Positions 17,565-27,082 of a DNA stretch of 64,000 nucleotides are shown here, in pieces. The stretch's first letter is position 1. Every line of letters begins with the position of its first letter. This DNA comes from Poriferisodalis sp965208925 (lineage in GTDB: Bacteria > Actinomycetota > Acidimicrobiia > Acidimicrobiales > Poriferisodalaceae). The DNA lies in NCBI RefSeq assembly GCF_965208925.1, contig NZ_OZ242364.1, forward strand, positions 1,922,001 through 1,986,000, in the 5' to 3' direction. A program made the translations under genes and the position numbers. The notes beneath the pieces were generated by a model. It ran no database searches, was not told where the DNA came from, and saw only the letters and a program-made list of their open reading frames with translations.

Positions 17565-18323
17565 TCAAACGCTGTCGATGCGCTTGAAGAGCTCGGCGTA
17601 GGCGATCCCCGCCTGCTGGCCGCTGGCCACGGCCACGGCGTCCACCCAATCGGCGAAACGCTGCACCTGGGCGGGGTCCTCCGGATCGGCAATGTCGTGG
17701 GTGGTCACGAATTGGCTGCGATGGCACAGCAGCGCAGCGGTCTTCGTGGCGGTCCAGCCCTCGACGTTCTCCGCATGATCGGGCTCGTCAGCTTCGAACA
17801 GCAGCAGTTCGTCGGGCCGGTGCGGGGGCAGGCCCTGCTCAGGGAAGAAGAATGGGTCCCGCGCTGCCACCACGCCCTCAACGGCCAGCAGTCCGGCGTG
17901 GCGATGATCGGGATGCAGCCGGTAGCGCTTCCACGGGTCATGGCCCAGCACGACAGCCGGCCGGAGCTCACGGATGGCCCGGGCGACCTGTGCACGGGTT
18001 GCGAGGTCGCTGTCGAGCTCCCCGTCGACGTGGCCGCCGAACCGGACCTCGCCGGTCGCACCGAGCGCGGCCGCTGCGGCTCGCTGCTCGTCCTGGCGAA
18101 GCCGTACCAGCGCCGCCTGGTCGCAGTCAGGGTCCCAGGTGCCCTTGGAGCCGTCGGTGCAGACGAAGTGGTGCACGACCGTGCCGCCGGCTGCCCACTT
18201 GGCCAGCGTGGCGCCGCAGTCGAACTCGGCATCGTCAGGATGGGCGGCGATGACCAGCGCTGAAGCCGGCACTGGCAGATCCGTTGAGAAGCCGGCTTGC
18301 GGGCTCGGGGCCTCAGCGGGCAT
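17565..18323 (-). CDS. PIG-L family zinc deacetylase (MshB/Mca-like)
   Basis: The 252-residue protein has the zinc motif AHPDDAE (His28, Asp31) and the distal 'LHPDHRHAG' His motif of the LmbE/PIG-L fold, which removes N-acetyl groups from GlcNAc-type substrates. In actinobacteria relatives act in mycothiol synthesis (MshB) or conjugate cleavage (Mca), but this copy lacks specific neighbours that would decide. The ATG at 18323 overlaps the end of the upstream fbiD-like gene by 11 bases, implying coupling; an in-frame ATG at 18365 is an alternative. Its stop is four bases from that of the convergent methyltransferase gene. Confidence 0.82.
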   Translation of the reverse strand: MPAEAPSPQAGFSTDLPVPASALVIAAHPDDAEFDCGATLAKWAAGGTVVHHFVCTDGSKGTWDPDCDQAALVRLRQDEQRAAAAALGATGEVRFGGHVDGELDSDLATRAQVARAIRELRPAVVLGHDPWKRYRLHPDHRHAGLLAVEGVVAARDPFFFPEQGLPPHRPDELLLFEADEPDHAENVEGWTATKTAALLCHRSQFVTTHDIADPEDPAQVQRFADWVDAVAVASGQQAGIAYAELFKRIDSV

Positions 18324-18927
18324 TGTCGGGGGCACGCCCGCCGAGCTCGGCGGCGTCAAGGTCATCGGGCGTGTCGATGTCGAATTCGAGAGCGGCGACT
18401 CGTCGCACGCGCAGGTCGAGCCCGCACCGCAGCGCCTCGGCGCAGTGAGCCTCGAACGAGCCGGGCCCGTAGTGGAACTCGAAACCGGCGCCCAGCGGCA
18501 ACGCCATGACATTGGTGCCGTCCAGATGCCGATCCGGGACGATGGTCACCGTGCCTGCCTCAGCCAGCCCGTCCAGCGTCTCAGCATGCGGCAAGTCGGC
18601 GTGTGCGATCACGACATGGCCAAGACCGTCGCCACTGGTGCCGGCAGTCTCGAGTGCGGTCACGGCAGCGGTGATCGCCGGATTCAGACCGTCGGCGTCG
18701 ATCCACAGCACCTCAGCGCCCGCCGCGTGCGCCCAATCGGCCACCTCGTCGTTGTCGCACACGATCTTGGTCGGCAACGAGCCGGCGGCCTTCACGACCT
18801 GCCTTGCCATGTTGCGGGCCAGTTCATGCCGCTCGGACTCGCTCAGGCGGTCAGCCAAGCGGCCCTTGGCAAGCCGGAAGCCCTTGACGGGAATGAGCAC
18901 GGTCGGCGTGACGCCGGTTGCAGTCAC
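18313..18927 (-). CDS. fbiD: Phosphoenolpyruvate/2-phospholactate guanylyltransferase (FbiD/CofC)
   Basis: This protein of about 204 residues matches the CofC/FbiD family that makes the activated GPPG or LPPG intermediate for cofactor F420. Its N-terminus is the nucleotidyltransferase motif 'LIPVKGFRLAKGRLAD', followed by 'HADLPHAE' for metal binding, 'VPDRHLDGTNVMALP' and a terminal 'FDIDTPDDLDAAEL'. GTG at 18927 places the core strand near the start; an ATG at 18963 is also possible. An LLM-class F420 oxidoreductase lies at 47.8 kb, supporting F420 use. fbiA/fbiB are not in the window. Confidence 0.87.
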   Translation of the reverse strand: MTATGVTPTVLIPVKGFRLAKGRLADRLSESERHELARNMARQVVKAAGSLPTKIVCDNDEVADWAHAAGAEVLWIDADGLNPAITAAVTALETAGTSGDGLGHVVIAHADLPHAETLDGLAEAGTVTIVPDRHLDGTNVMALPLGAGFEFHYGPGSFEAHCAEALRCGLDLRVRRVAALEFDIDTPDDLDAAELGGRAPDNAR

Positions 18928-19003
18928 CCGCGGCGAGTGTATGGCCCAGCCTCTCGGCCGCATCTGCCGAGGCTGACAGTCGGCGGTTTGCTAGGACAGG
19001 ACG

Positions 19004-21406
19004 GTGCGAATCGGCAAACGGGCTGACCGCCCCCGCCCCCCGCGTCCAGCGGAGCCGCCGTCCGGCTGGATCCGACCGTGGTGGGCAGAGCGTCAGCTCG
19101 ACCCCGATTCGGCCGCATACGCTCCGGCGGCGAGTCGGGTCCGCTACTGGAACAGCGATGACCACGTCGAAGCGGGCGTGCTCGCGAACACGCTCGGCCG
19201 TTCATGGACGACTGTCGGGCTGCCCGAGACGCTGGAGCGGGCCGAGGTGGATCCGCGGGGACTGGTGGTGTGCGGGGGATGGTCGCTGGATTGGTGGGTG
19301 CGCTCCGGCGAGGAGTGGGCCTTCCCATCGCGAGCGTCCTCCGTAAGGCAGCGCTTGGTGGATGGAATGCCGGTGGTCGAGACGATCCTGCGTATCGGCG
19401 GTGGCGATGTCTCCCATCGCGTTGCGGCGGCCCGGGGCGCTGCCGTCCAGCTCGGCGACGCCGAGCGGCACGTCCCGAGGCAGGACAAGCGGGTGCTGGG
19501 CGACGGCGCAAGCGCCGTTCCTGAGGTATTGGTGATTGAAATCGCCAATCGAACGCCTGCGCCCGTGGCAGTGGCACTCGCGGCGCGGCCATGCCACTTG
19601 GGTGCCTTCGAGCACGAGAACGACGAGACATGGGAGTGGTCGAACGCGTGGGGAATCGACGAGATTCTCGTCGACGGTCGCGTGATGACGCTTGGCGATG
19701 TTCACCTCCATGCGGCGAACCGCACGGCGGTGGTCTTTGATCGCGTGCCAGGCGACGTGGTCGTCGGCAGTAACGGGATCGACTGCGCCGCAGGGCTCGT
19801 GTCCTCAGCCGGTCATGCCGCCACAGAACAGGCCAGTTCGGTGCCCGTCAGCATCGGAAGCAGTGGGTCTCTCAGCAATCCGGCATCGACACCGAAACTC
19901 AAGCGCGTTCCGGTCTCGGTGACGTGCCCCCAGCGCCTGGCAAACGCGGCAGCGGTCTTCCCGCTCGTCGCCGGCGCGACGCTGCGTGCTGCAGTTGTCG
20001 GGCGCGGCTCGGCATTCGAATGGGACGATGACGGCAGCCCCGCGCTCGGTGCCGCCGTGCTGGAAGCGGTGCCTGGCCTGGAGCGGGTGGCAAATGGCTG
20101 GCGGCAGCGCGTCGATGCAGGCTGCCGGATCGAACTGCCCAGTGGCCGTCTGGCCGATGCCGTGATGTCGGCACGTGCCTCCCAGCTGCTCGCCACGGCG
20201 CCATTCGATGACGGACCGGGTGTCGTCGGTCCCATGCTCGCCTCGGCGCTGGCCACCGACTTTCAGTTCGCTGGCGACGACTTGGTTCAGTTGCTGGCGC
20301 TGATCGAGTCGGGAGCGCCTGAGCAGGTTCGCGATCTCCTGCTGCGCCAAGCCCAAGCGCAGTTTCCTTCCGGCGAGACCTCCAGCATGGGCGTTTCGGT
20401 CACAGGCACATCGCTCGTGCTCGCCGAGCATCTGCTGTCGCTTCACCCCGACCCCGCATTCGCCGAGGCCGTCGGGGAGTTCACAGCATCAGGCGCGCGA
20501 TGGCTGCTGACGCGCGACGCGGACAGGCGAGAGGGGCCGTGGACGATTCGCGAAGGCTTGCGAGCCGGCTACCGGCTCCTGCTGCGGCACGGGGCGGAGC
20601 GAGCAGCGGTTGCTTTGCGGCGTGAGGCGGCATCGCTGCCCGAGGCACAGCGCGTCGACCCTGCGCACGCTCCGACGTCGCCATCGTTCTACCGGGACGA
20701 CTCGGGAGAGCTGCCGTGGAAGGCGTCCTGGGACGCAACGCCAGCGCCGCCCAGTCGGCGCTGGGAGTGGATATCACACGACACCGGACTGTGGATCCAT
20801 GGAGCCGTCCCGTGGGCTCCGCCGTTGCCGTTCGTGACGCCCGAACCGGCCGAAGGCACTCCAATCGACTTCGCGGAGGACACAGCGGCATCGTGTGGCC
20901 ATGATCTGGTTGCCACCGCGCTGCTGGCATTTGCCGAGGCGCGTCCGGCACCGGAGCGTTCCTTCGAGCGGCTCGAGGCGCTGGTGTCGGTGGCATCGTC
21001 TACGTTCAGCTGGCCGACCTATGTGCATCCGCGGTTGCACACCGGCACCAACGGCACAGGGCATGATCTCATGGTGGGCGGGCTGTTTGTCAGGACGCTC
21101 TTGCGCTTGATGGTCGACGTGCCTGACGACGGCACGCTGTACGCAGCGCAGACGCCGACGCTGCGGCTTGCTGCCCACTGGCCGGCGGCATGGCTGGGCC
21201 AGCCAGTCGAGATCCACGACGTGCCGACGCGCATCGGCAGGGTGTCGTGGGCGGTGCGCTGGCACGGCGAGCGGCCGGCGCTGCTGTGGGACGTCGTGCC
21301 GCACCACCTGGACGGCAGCGCTCCCACGGTGACGGCACCGGGACTCGACCCGGCGTTCGCCGCCACCGGCTGGCAGGGCGAGACCCTGCTGGCGCCCCCT
21401 GCATAG
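19004..21406 (+). CDS. Large protein of unknown function (800 residues)
   Basis: I do not recognise a family with confidence. The protein is soluble, without signal peptide or membrane segments. The N-terminal half (to about 390) is rich in beta strands and contains a block 'WEWSNAWGIDEILVDGRV'. The C-terminal half is helical, with repeated 'W-x-I-R-E-G-L-R-A-G-Y-R-L-L-L' type helices and aromatic-rich loops such as 'SWPTYVHPRLHTGTNGTGHD'. A beta-sandwich followed by helical repeats is the layout of six-hairpin (alpha/alpha)6 glycosidases, but I cannot point to catalytic acids. GTG 19004 follows an AGGACAGG ribosome site. It is divergent from fbiD and upstream of rnhB. Confidence 0.75.
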   Translation: MRIGKRADRPRPPRPAEPPSGWIRPWWAERQLDPDSAAYAPAASRVRYWNSDDHVEAGVLANTLGRSWTTVGLPETLERAEVDPRGLVVCGGWSLDWWVRSGEEWAFPSRASSVRQRLVDGMPVVETILRIGGGDVSHRVAAARGAAVQLGDAERHVPRQDKRVLGDGASAVPEVLVIEIANRTPAPVAVALAARPCHLGAFEHENDETWEWSNAWGIDEILVDGRVMTLGDVHLHAANRTAVVFDRVPGDVVVGSNGIDCAAGLVSSAGHAATEQASSVPVSIGSSGSLSNPASTPKLKRVPVSVTCPQRLANAAAVFPLVAGATLRAAVVGRGSAFEWDDDGSPALGAAVLEAVPGLERVANGWRQRVDAGCRIELPSGRLADAVMSARASQLLATAPFDDGPGVVGPMLASALATDFQFAGDDLVQLLALIESGAPEQVRDLLLRQAQAQFPSGETSSMGVSVTGTSLVLAEHLLSLHPDPAFAEAVGEFTASGARWLLTRDADRREGPWTIREGLRAGYRLLLRHGAERAAVALRREAASLPEAQRVDPAHAPTSPSFYRDDSGELPWKASWDATPAPPSRRWEWISHDTGLWIHGAVPWAPPLPFVTPEPAEGTPIDFAEDTAASCGHDLVATALLAFAEARPAPERSFERLEALVSVASSTFSWPTYVHPRLHTGTNGTGHDLMVGGLFVRTLLRLMVDVPDDGTLYAAQTPTLRLAAHWPAAWLGQPVEIHDVPTRIGRVSWAVRWHGERPALLWDVVPHHLDGSAPTVTAPGLDPAFAATGWQGETLLAPPA

Positions 21407-21466
21407 CGGTTCAGCCGTGTGGCCGCCTTGCCGAACGGCGCGAGGTCGGCAACTAGGTTCACCTCC

Positions 21467-22174
21467 ATGACGGTGCGGCCGAGCCTCACGTTCGAGCGGC
21501 GGTGCTGGGAGTCGGGTGAGGCGACGGTCGTCGGCGTGGACGAGGTAGGCCGCGGCGCTTGGGCCGGACCGCTGACGGTGGGCGCCGTAGTCGTTTCGCC
21601 GCAGGGCCGCGTCAACGGCATTCGCGATTCGAAGGAGCTCCGCCCCGAGGTGCGTGAGCAGCTTTTCGAGCGCATCGACGGGTGGGCCCGCGCCTGGTCG
21701 GTGGGGCACGCCACCGCTGCCGAGTGCGACGAGCTGGGCATGACCGATGCCCTGCGTGTTGCCACTCGCCGGGCCCTGGACGCGCTGCCGGCCGAGCCCG
21801 ATCGGGTGCTGCTCGACGGCAACTTCAACTTCGTGGACTGGCGTCCCAGCAGGGCGCTGGTGGAGGGCGACCGGCGCTGCCTGTCGATTGCCGCCGCCTC
21901 CATCATGGCCAAGGTGGTGCGGGACCGGATCATGTCGCTGCTGGCGGCCGATTTCCCTCCCTACGGGTTCGAGTCGAACAAGGGCTATCCCGCGCCGGTT
22001 CACCGTGCCGCGCTGGCCACACACGGGCCGTGCGCAATTCACCGGCTGAGCTGGTCGTTCACCGATGCGCTGCCCGACGCCGAGCCGGTGCCGAGCGTCG
22101 CGCATCGCGACGCCGAGACGGCGCTGGCGACCTACTCGAGAGCCTTCGCGGGACCCGATACGACGCTGTTCTGA
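21467..22174 (+). CDS. rnhB: Ribonuclease HII
   Basis: The 235-residue enzyme removes ribonucleotides from DNA duplexes. The N-terminal catalytic motif 'GVDEVGRGAWAGPL' supplies Asp25 and Glu26; Asp117 lies in 'VLLDGNFNF'; 'SIAAASIMAKVVRD' and 'YGFESNKGYPAPVH' are the family's later landmarks. ATG 21467 is chosen because earlier in-frame starts have no conserved residues. It follows the 800-residue gene at 60 bp on the same strand. The C-terminal tail of about 30 residues after 'HRLSWSF' is slightly longer than usual and low in conservation. Confidence 0.95.
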   Translation: MTVRPSLTFERRCWESGEATVVGVDEVGRGAWAGPLTVGAVVVSPQGRVNGIRDSKELRPEVREQLFERIDGWARAWSVGHATAAECDELGMTDALRVATRRALDALPAEPDRVLLDGNFNFVDWRPSRALVEGDRRCLSIAAASIMAKVVRDRIMSLLAADFPPYGFESNKGYPAPVHRAALATHGPCAIHRLSWSFTDALPDAEPVPSVAHRDAETALATYSRAFAGPDTTLF

Positions 22175-22279
22175 GTCGCTGCTTTCGTCGGCTCGTCAGG
22201 CACTGGGGCACATGCCACGTCGGAAGCAAGCTGCGGGCGTGGGCTGCTAGAAGAAGGCAGCTTCGGAGAAGGGCGACCG

Positions 22280-23176
22280 ATGAGCGTGAGCGACGATCCC
22301 AACGCCGGCCAGCGCAAGTTCTGGCGCAACGCGGACATCTGGGTGCAGCAACAGGAGCGACTGGACGCACAGCTCGCTCACATCGGCCTGGCGGCGATGG
22401 ATGTCGCCGAGGAACTTCCGTCCGGTGCGAACGTGCTCGACGTGGGCTGCGGTTGTGGCCAGACATCGCTGCAGTGGAGCGAGCGGGTGAGCGGATCAGT
22501 CTTGGGGGTTGACATCAGTGACCTGCTCATCGACGTGGCGCGACGGCGAGCTGCCACCCACGCCGCCGAGCATCCTGCGGCGGCACCCATCAGCTTCGCC
22601 GTGGCTGACGCGCAGACCGCCGACATGACGGTGCTCGGTGCGAAGGCGACGGCTCGTCATGGGGCGTTTGACGGATTCGACGTGGTGTTCTCCCGGTTCG
22701 GCGTGATGTTCTTCGCCGATCCCGCAGCGGCGTTCGCCAACTTGCGGGCAGCGACGCGATCGGGCGGGCAGCTCGCCTTTGCCTGCTGGCAGACGCCACG
22801 ACAGAACCCGTGGCTGATCACGGTCAACAAGGCGGTGCTGGAGATTGTGGAGATGCCTGAGGGCGACGGTCCCACGGTGGATCCGTTTGCGTTTGCCGAC
22901 ACCGACTTTGTGCACGGCATCCTCGGCGACGCGGGCTGGTCGGCCGTCGACTCTGCGTCGTTCGAGACCGAGATGATCTACGGCGCCGGCAACACGCTCG
23001 CCGATACGGCCCAGTTCGCCATGGATCTCGGCATCGCCCAGCGGGCGCTGCAGGGACACCCGCCCGCAGTGCACGCTCAAGCCAAGGAAGCCGTGATCGC
23101 GGCACTCGAGCCGTTCGAGACCCCAGCAGGCGTCGTGTTCCCTGCAGCTGCGTGGATCGTCACGGCGCGCAACTGA
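22280..23176 (+). CDS. Class I SAM-dependent methyltransferase
   Basis: The 298-residue protein has motif I 'VLDVGCGCG' (Asp54 to Gly60), an acidic end to strand 2 ('VLGVDIS'), 'FDVVFSRFGVMFFADP' as motif II/post-II and 'LRAATRSGGQLAFACW' as motif III. The pattern resembles UbiE/COQ5-like small-molecule methyltransferases. Start ATG 22280 has GGAGAAGGG upstream. It stands alone between rnhB and the GCS2 gene. The acceptor substrate cannot be deduced. Confidence 0.88.
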   Translation: MSVSDDPNAGQRKFWRNADIWVQQQERLDAQLAHIGLAAMDVAEELPSGANVLDVGCGCGQTSLQWSERVSGSVLGVDISDLLIDVARRRAATHAAEHPAAAPISFAVADAQTADMTVLGAKATARHGAFDGFDVVFSRFGVMFFADPAAAFANLRAATRSGGQLAFACWQTPRQNPWLITVNKAVLEIVEMPEGDGPTVDPFAFADTDFVHGILGDAGWSAVDSASFETEMIYGAGNTLADTAQFAMDLGIAQRALQGHPPAVHAQAKEAVIAALEPFETPAGVVFPAAAWIVTARN

Positions 23177-23264
23177 TCCGGCAGACGGTCGCCCGCGCTC
23201 CCGCTTGTTGCGAGGCCCAGCCGGCTCGACGGCAGAAGGCACGGGTTTGGCACACTCGCGGTCC

Positions 23265-24410
23265 ATGATCGACGAACCGAGCTGGACGATTGGGATCGAG
23301 GAGGAGTATCTCCTCGTCGACCGTGACAGCGGCGCATTGGTCCAGGCCCAGCCGCCCGGGCTGATCGAGCGGGTCGCCGAGCTGCGCCACGGGCTCGTGA
23401 GCCCTGAGCTCTTCAGCGCGCAGATCGAGATCGGCACCGGCATCTGCCGCGACATGAAGCATCTGCGCGCCGATGTCGGCCTGCTGCGGCTCGCGGTCAC
23501 CGAGGCCGCCGCGGAACATGGGCTTGCGCCGATCGCCGCGTCCACCCATCCGTTCGCCAGACCGGAGGAGCTCCAGATCACCGACAAGGAGCGTTACCGG
23601 GATCTGGCCGAAGATCTTCAGGAAATCCAGCGCCAGCTCGTCATCTCGGGGCTGCATGTTCATGTGGGCATCGAGGATCCCGAGCTTCGGATCGATCTGA
23701 TGAACCAGGTGACGTACTTCTTGCCGCATCTGCTGGCGGCGTCCACCTCCTCGCCGTTCTGGCAGGGCCGAGACACCGGGCTGGCCAGCTACCGGTCGGC
23801 GGTGTACAAGACGCTGCCGCGCACGGGCCTGCCCCCGAAGTTCGACTCCTGGGCGGAGTTCCGTCGCCATGTGGATGTGCTGGTGAACGCTGGGATCATC
23901 GAGGACTCATCGAAGGTCTGGTGGGACATCCGGCCCTCGGAGCGCTACCCGACCCTGGAGATGCGGGTCACGGACCTGCCGACCCGCATGGAAGACACGA
24001 TCGCCATCGCGGCTGCGTACGTCTGCCTGCTGCGGATGCTGTGGCGGCTGCGTGACGGGAACCAGCGATGGCGCAGCTACGCGAACTTCCTGATCGGCGA
24101 GAACCTGTGGCGGGCGGAGCGCTACGGCATCGGCGGCTCGCTGATCGACTTCGGCAAGGGCACGCTGGTGCCTTACGAGCACTTGGTCGACGAGCTCATC
24201 GAGCTGGTGATGCCTGATGCCGAGGCGCTCGGCTGCGTGGATGAGATCCGCCATCTCCGTGCGATCTGCGAGCACGGCACCTCCGCGAACCGCCAGCTGG
24301 CCGTCTATCAGGCGGCGCTCGATGGCGGCGCCGATCACGACGAGGCCCTCGCCGAAGTTGTGCAGCACCTCATCGGCGACACGCTGGCGCCGCCTGCCGA
24401 CGACGACTAG
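23265..24410 (+). CDS. Carboxylate-amine ligase of the glutamate-cysteine ligase type 2 (GCS2/YbdK) family
   Basis: The 381-residue protein begins 'WTIGIEEEYLLVD', the ATP-grasp-unrelated GCS2 hallmark where Glu residues bind metal. It continues with 'QIEIGTGICRD', 'SGLHVHVGI', 'RSAVYKTLPRTGLPP' and 'WWDIRPSERYPTLEMRVTDLP'. Family members join glutamate to cysteine or other amines using ATP; the physiological substrate of most YbdK proteins is unproven. Start ATG 23265 directly precedes the conserved core. Its TAG stop lies within a CTAG that also supplies the stop of the convergent next gene. Confidence 0.87.
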   Translation: MIDEPSWTIGIEEEYLLVDRDSGALVQAQPPGLIERVAELRHGLVSPELFSAQIEIGTGICRDMKHLRADVGLLRLAVTEAAAEHGLAPIAASTHPFARPEELQITDKERYRDLAEDLQEIQRQLVISGLHVHVGIEDPELRIDLMNQVTYFLPHLLAASTSSPFWQGRDTGLASYRSAVYKTLPRTGLPPKFDSWAEFRRHVDVLVNAGIIEDSSKVWWDIRPSERYPTLEMRVTDLPTRMEDTIAIAAAYVCLLRMLWRLRDGNQRWRSYANFLIGENLWRAERYGIGGSLIDFGKGTLVPYEHLVDELIELVMPDAEALGCVDEIRHLRAICEHGTSANRQLAVYQAALDGGADHDEALAEVVQHLIGDTLAPPADDD

Positions 24411-25405
24411 TTGCAGGCGCCGTCCGTGCTGATACCGCGATGGCTGTAGCACAGCGGCGTTGCCAGGACGGTGCGCAGCGTGTACGGCCCCAAGGCGGTG
24501 GTGAAGTCGCCGCTGTCGGCATCCTCCAAGGCTCTGGTGTCTGCTGCCATCTGGGCAACGATCAGCAACCGGTAGCCACGCACCGAGTCATCCGGCTGCC
24601 CGACGACATCGACAACGATCTCCAGGAGATCTCCGGACGGGTCGGGCGCCGAAGTGGTCCTGATGCGCGACCGAGGCTCAGCTGAGGCGATGGTCGCTAC
24701 GACCCGGTCGACGAGCTGAGCGAATGTGTCGGCACTCGTGTCGCCGTCGATGTCGGCAGTGACCAGCGCGGTGATGTCGAGGACGGTCTCCGGTGACAGC
24801 GGCGCCAGGTAGTTCGAACTGGCCCAGCCGACGATGGGGCCGGCTTGGATCTCGTGCCACGTGCTCGTGGCGAGATCGCGGGTGCGGCCGGTCGCGGTCA
24901 CTCCCGCAACGCCGATCCTCGCGAACGCCGCTTCGGCATCGGCGTCGCGGACCAGCAGCGCGCTCTCGGCGGGTGATTGCGGCGACAGCTGCAGCGTCAG
25001 CGTTGCGACGATCTCGCCGCTGGGCACGTCGCGCACGTTGAGCCAGTCGTCGTGAGCGACGCCGATGACGCCGAGTTGTGTGCCAGCCGCCGGTCCGAAC
25101 GTTGCTGGCGTGCCCGGCAGTGCGGCCTCAGGTGTGGTCGTGGCGGCCGGCGTGGCCGGAGCCACGGTGGTAGCGGTGATGACCGTTGGCGAGGGTGTCT
25201 CAGGATCCGTCGCCGCGCCGGCGGCCGTTGTCGGCGGCGGCGACACCGCCGCTTCGCTGTCGGCGCTGGCCGTGGTCGTCGCAGCCGCGACGTCTGTTGT
25301 CGTCCGTGCTGGCTGCACGTCGGTGGTGCTCAACGCCACGAACAGCGACAGCACAGAGATCACCAAGGCGGCAAAGGCCACTCCGGCAAGGAATCGATTG
25401 GTCAT
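24407..25405 (-). CDS. Membrane-anchored protein with Thr/Ala/Pro linker and SH3-like domain
   Basis: The 332-residue product has one N-terminal membrane segment ('FLAGVAFAALVISVLSLFVAL') and then about 85 residues of low-complexity Thr/Ala/Pro, a typical cell-wall-spanning linker. Residues about 110-190 look like a bacterial SH3 domain ('GVAHDDWLNVRDVPSGEIVATL' and a late 'GWASSNYL'). The C-terminal part contains a negatively charged segment and 'SHRGISTDGACN' at the end. It is probably an extracytoplasmic protein that touches peptidoglycan. Function is unknown. ATG 25405 starts just before the membrane helix. Its stop overlaps the convergent GCS2 stop. Confidence 0.7.
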   Translation of the reverse strand: MTNRFLAGVAFAALVISVLSLFVALSTTDVQPARTTTDVAAATTTASADSEAAVSPPPTTAAGAATDPETPSPTVITATTVAPATPAATTTPEAALPGTPATFGPAAGTQLGVIGVAHDDWLNVRDVPSGEIVATLTLQLSPQSPAESALLVRDADAEAAFARIGVAGVTATGRTRDLATSTWHEIQAGPIVGWASSNYLAPLSPETVLDITALVTADIDGDTSADTFAQLVDRVVATIASAEPRSRIRTTSAPDPSGDLLEIVVDVVGQPDDSVRGYRLLIVAQMAADTRALEDADSGDFTTALGPYTLRTVLATPLCYSHRGISTDGACN

Positions 25406-25515
25406 GAACCCGGCAGGGCCGCAAGTGCGTTCACTGAGGTTCCGGTATATCGCAGTACTGGCCGAATCTGGCGGCAGCAAGTAGGAGCGGTCGGTCCTGC
25501 CCCTTGGTGCCAGTC

Positions 25516-26895
25516 CTACGTAGCCGCAATCGTGTCGACGATGGATTGGGTGATTCGTTGGGCGACTTCACTTGGCTTCAGCGCTAAGACGTCGCCGTTC
25601 GGCAAACGAGCAATCCAGCTGTCCACATCTGGCAATCGCAACGTAAGTTCGGCAACGCCTGGTGATCGTCGGTCGTCTTGGAACCATGTTCGATTGCCTG
25701 TTGGATCAGGCACTGACCAGAAGATGGATGGGCCGACATTGATGCCGCGAGCATTCTGGATCGCGTAGCTGCGAAATCCGGTCCATGCCAGGAAGCGCTG
25801 GCTTTGCAAGCCGGGCACCGAGGCGTCGATGCGGAAGAGCCACGAGTTGCCCTCTGAGTTTGCTTGGGAGAGGGCCGCATAGTCATCTGCTGAGAGTTCT
25901 GCTTCGTACCACCGGGTCGCGACATTGCCAACATTGCCGACGGCGGCTTCAAGCGCGTCGTCAACCAATGAGAACAAGAGCCTGACCGCGTCGTTCCAGA
26001 TAGCGACTTGGCGTTCCTGTGCCTTGCGCAGTTGGGCTTGCGCTGCGTCGTAACCCTGATGAGTAGTCGCTGCTCGTTCGAGATCGCGTAGAGCGTCGGT
26101 AGCTCTGCTCAGAATCAGCTCGGCAATGAGTTCGAGACTGCCTCCGGTGTCGGATTCAGCCAAGGCGTCGTAGTAGCGCTGGCGGTCCTTCTTGCGGCGG
26201 ATGATGACGCTGGGAAAGCCGCCTCGGACGAGTTCGAGGTTCATCACTGCTCGCGCCGTGCGCCCGTTGCCATCCGTGAACGGATGAATGTGAGTGAGCC
26301 ATGTGTGCAGAACGATGGCCCGCAAGAGCGCTGAGGAGCCAGCGTTGGCCGCAGACCAACGCTCCCAGTCCTCCATTCCCGACATCACGCCTTCCCATGA
26401 CTCAGGTGGTTCGTGTGGTGAGCCTGTGATTATCACCGGCGTCGTGCGAAAGAGGCCGGCTCCGCGATTCTCGCCCAGCACCAGTGCGTGAAGTTCCTTG
26501 ACCTGTACCAGATCGGTTGGCGAAGAGTCTTGCGCGAGTTCCTCAAGGCGATCCAACGCCCGTGAGAGATTGACGGCATCGGTGGTGTAGGCCGGGTCAT
26601 GACCAGTGATGGTGATTCCTCGCTCCACCGCCATCTTCGTCTCACCCACGGTGAGCGTGCTGCCTTCGATGGCGTTCGATTCCGCGATCTGCTCGAATCG
26701 CTTGTCGCCGAAGTAGGCCCTCAACGTCTGCTCTGTCAGCTGCCCTTGCGACCGTAGGAGTCCCACGCGGTCGTGCAGTCTTGATGCCTCATCGAGAACC
26801 CACGCGCCCCGGGTTTCTAAGCTGTAAGGGCTGCCCACAAGACTGATCATGCCCGGCATTGTGCCAGCTTCCAGTCGAAGCCCACCGTATGTCAC
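25516..26895 (-). CDS. Fic family AMP-transferase-like protein with N-terminal inhibitory motif
   Basis: The 459-residue protein carries the Fic catalytic loop HPFTDGNGR (204-212), in which the His acts as base in transferring AMP (or another nucleotide) to a hydroxyl side chain. The inhibitory-helix motif S-x3-E-G (Ser73, Glu77, Gly78) precedes it, so this is a self-inhibited class II Fic protein. Fic_N-type residues 'RFEQIAESNAIEGSTL' support this. The C-terminal 170 residues have no motif that I recognise. GTG 26895 is the outermost start; ATGs at 26859 and 26850 are alternatives. It marks the left edge of the defence/TA region. Confidence 0.85.
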   Translation of the reverse strand: MTYGGLRLEAGTMPGMISLVGSPYSLETRGAWVLDEASRLHDRVGLLRSQGQLTEQTLRAYFGDKRFEQIAESNAIEGSTLTVGETKMAVERGITITGHDPAYTTDAVNLSRALDRLEELAQDSSPTDLVQVKELHALVLGENRGAGLFRTTPVIITGSPHEPPESWEGVMSGMEDWERWSAANAGSSALLRAIVLHTWLTHIHPFTDGNGRTARAVMNLELVRGGFPSVIIRRKKDRQRYYDALAESDTGGSLELIAELILSRATDALRDLERAATTHQGYDAAQAQLRKAQERQVAIWNDAVRLLFSLVDDALEAAVGNVGNVATRWYEAELSADDYAALSQANSEGNSWLFRIDASVPGLQSQRFLAWTGFRSYAIQNARGINVGPSIFWSVPDPTGNRTWFQDDRRSPGVAELTLRLPDVDSWIARLPNGDVLALKPSEVAQRITQSIVDTIAAT

Positions 26896-27082
26896 AGTGC
26901 GTTGGAACGGCAGTGCAGAGGCCGGCTAGGCCGCGCATTTGATGTACTGCAAGTGCGATGGGCTGGCGCCGCACGATCTCTCGTAGAGAGCCGGCGTCTC
27001 ATTCAAGACCCAGAGTCCTGAGGTCGGGCTCGGCAGGATAAGTGAGGGCAGAGTGCGACTCGTCGACTTCAGGTGATGTCCC

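Noticed and set aside
20774..22105. 443-residue minus-strand frame under the unknown protein and rnhB
   Set aside because: It overlaps the catalytic motifs of RNase HII on the other strand and shows His/Arg/Gly-rich composition.
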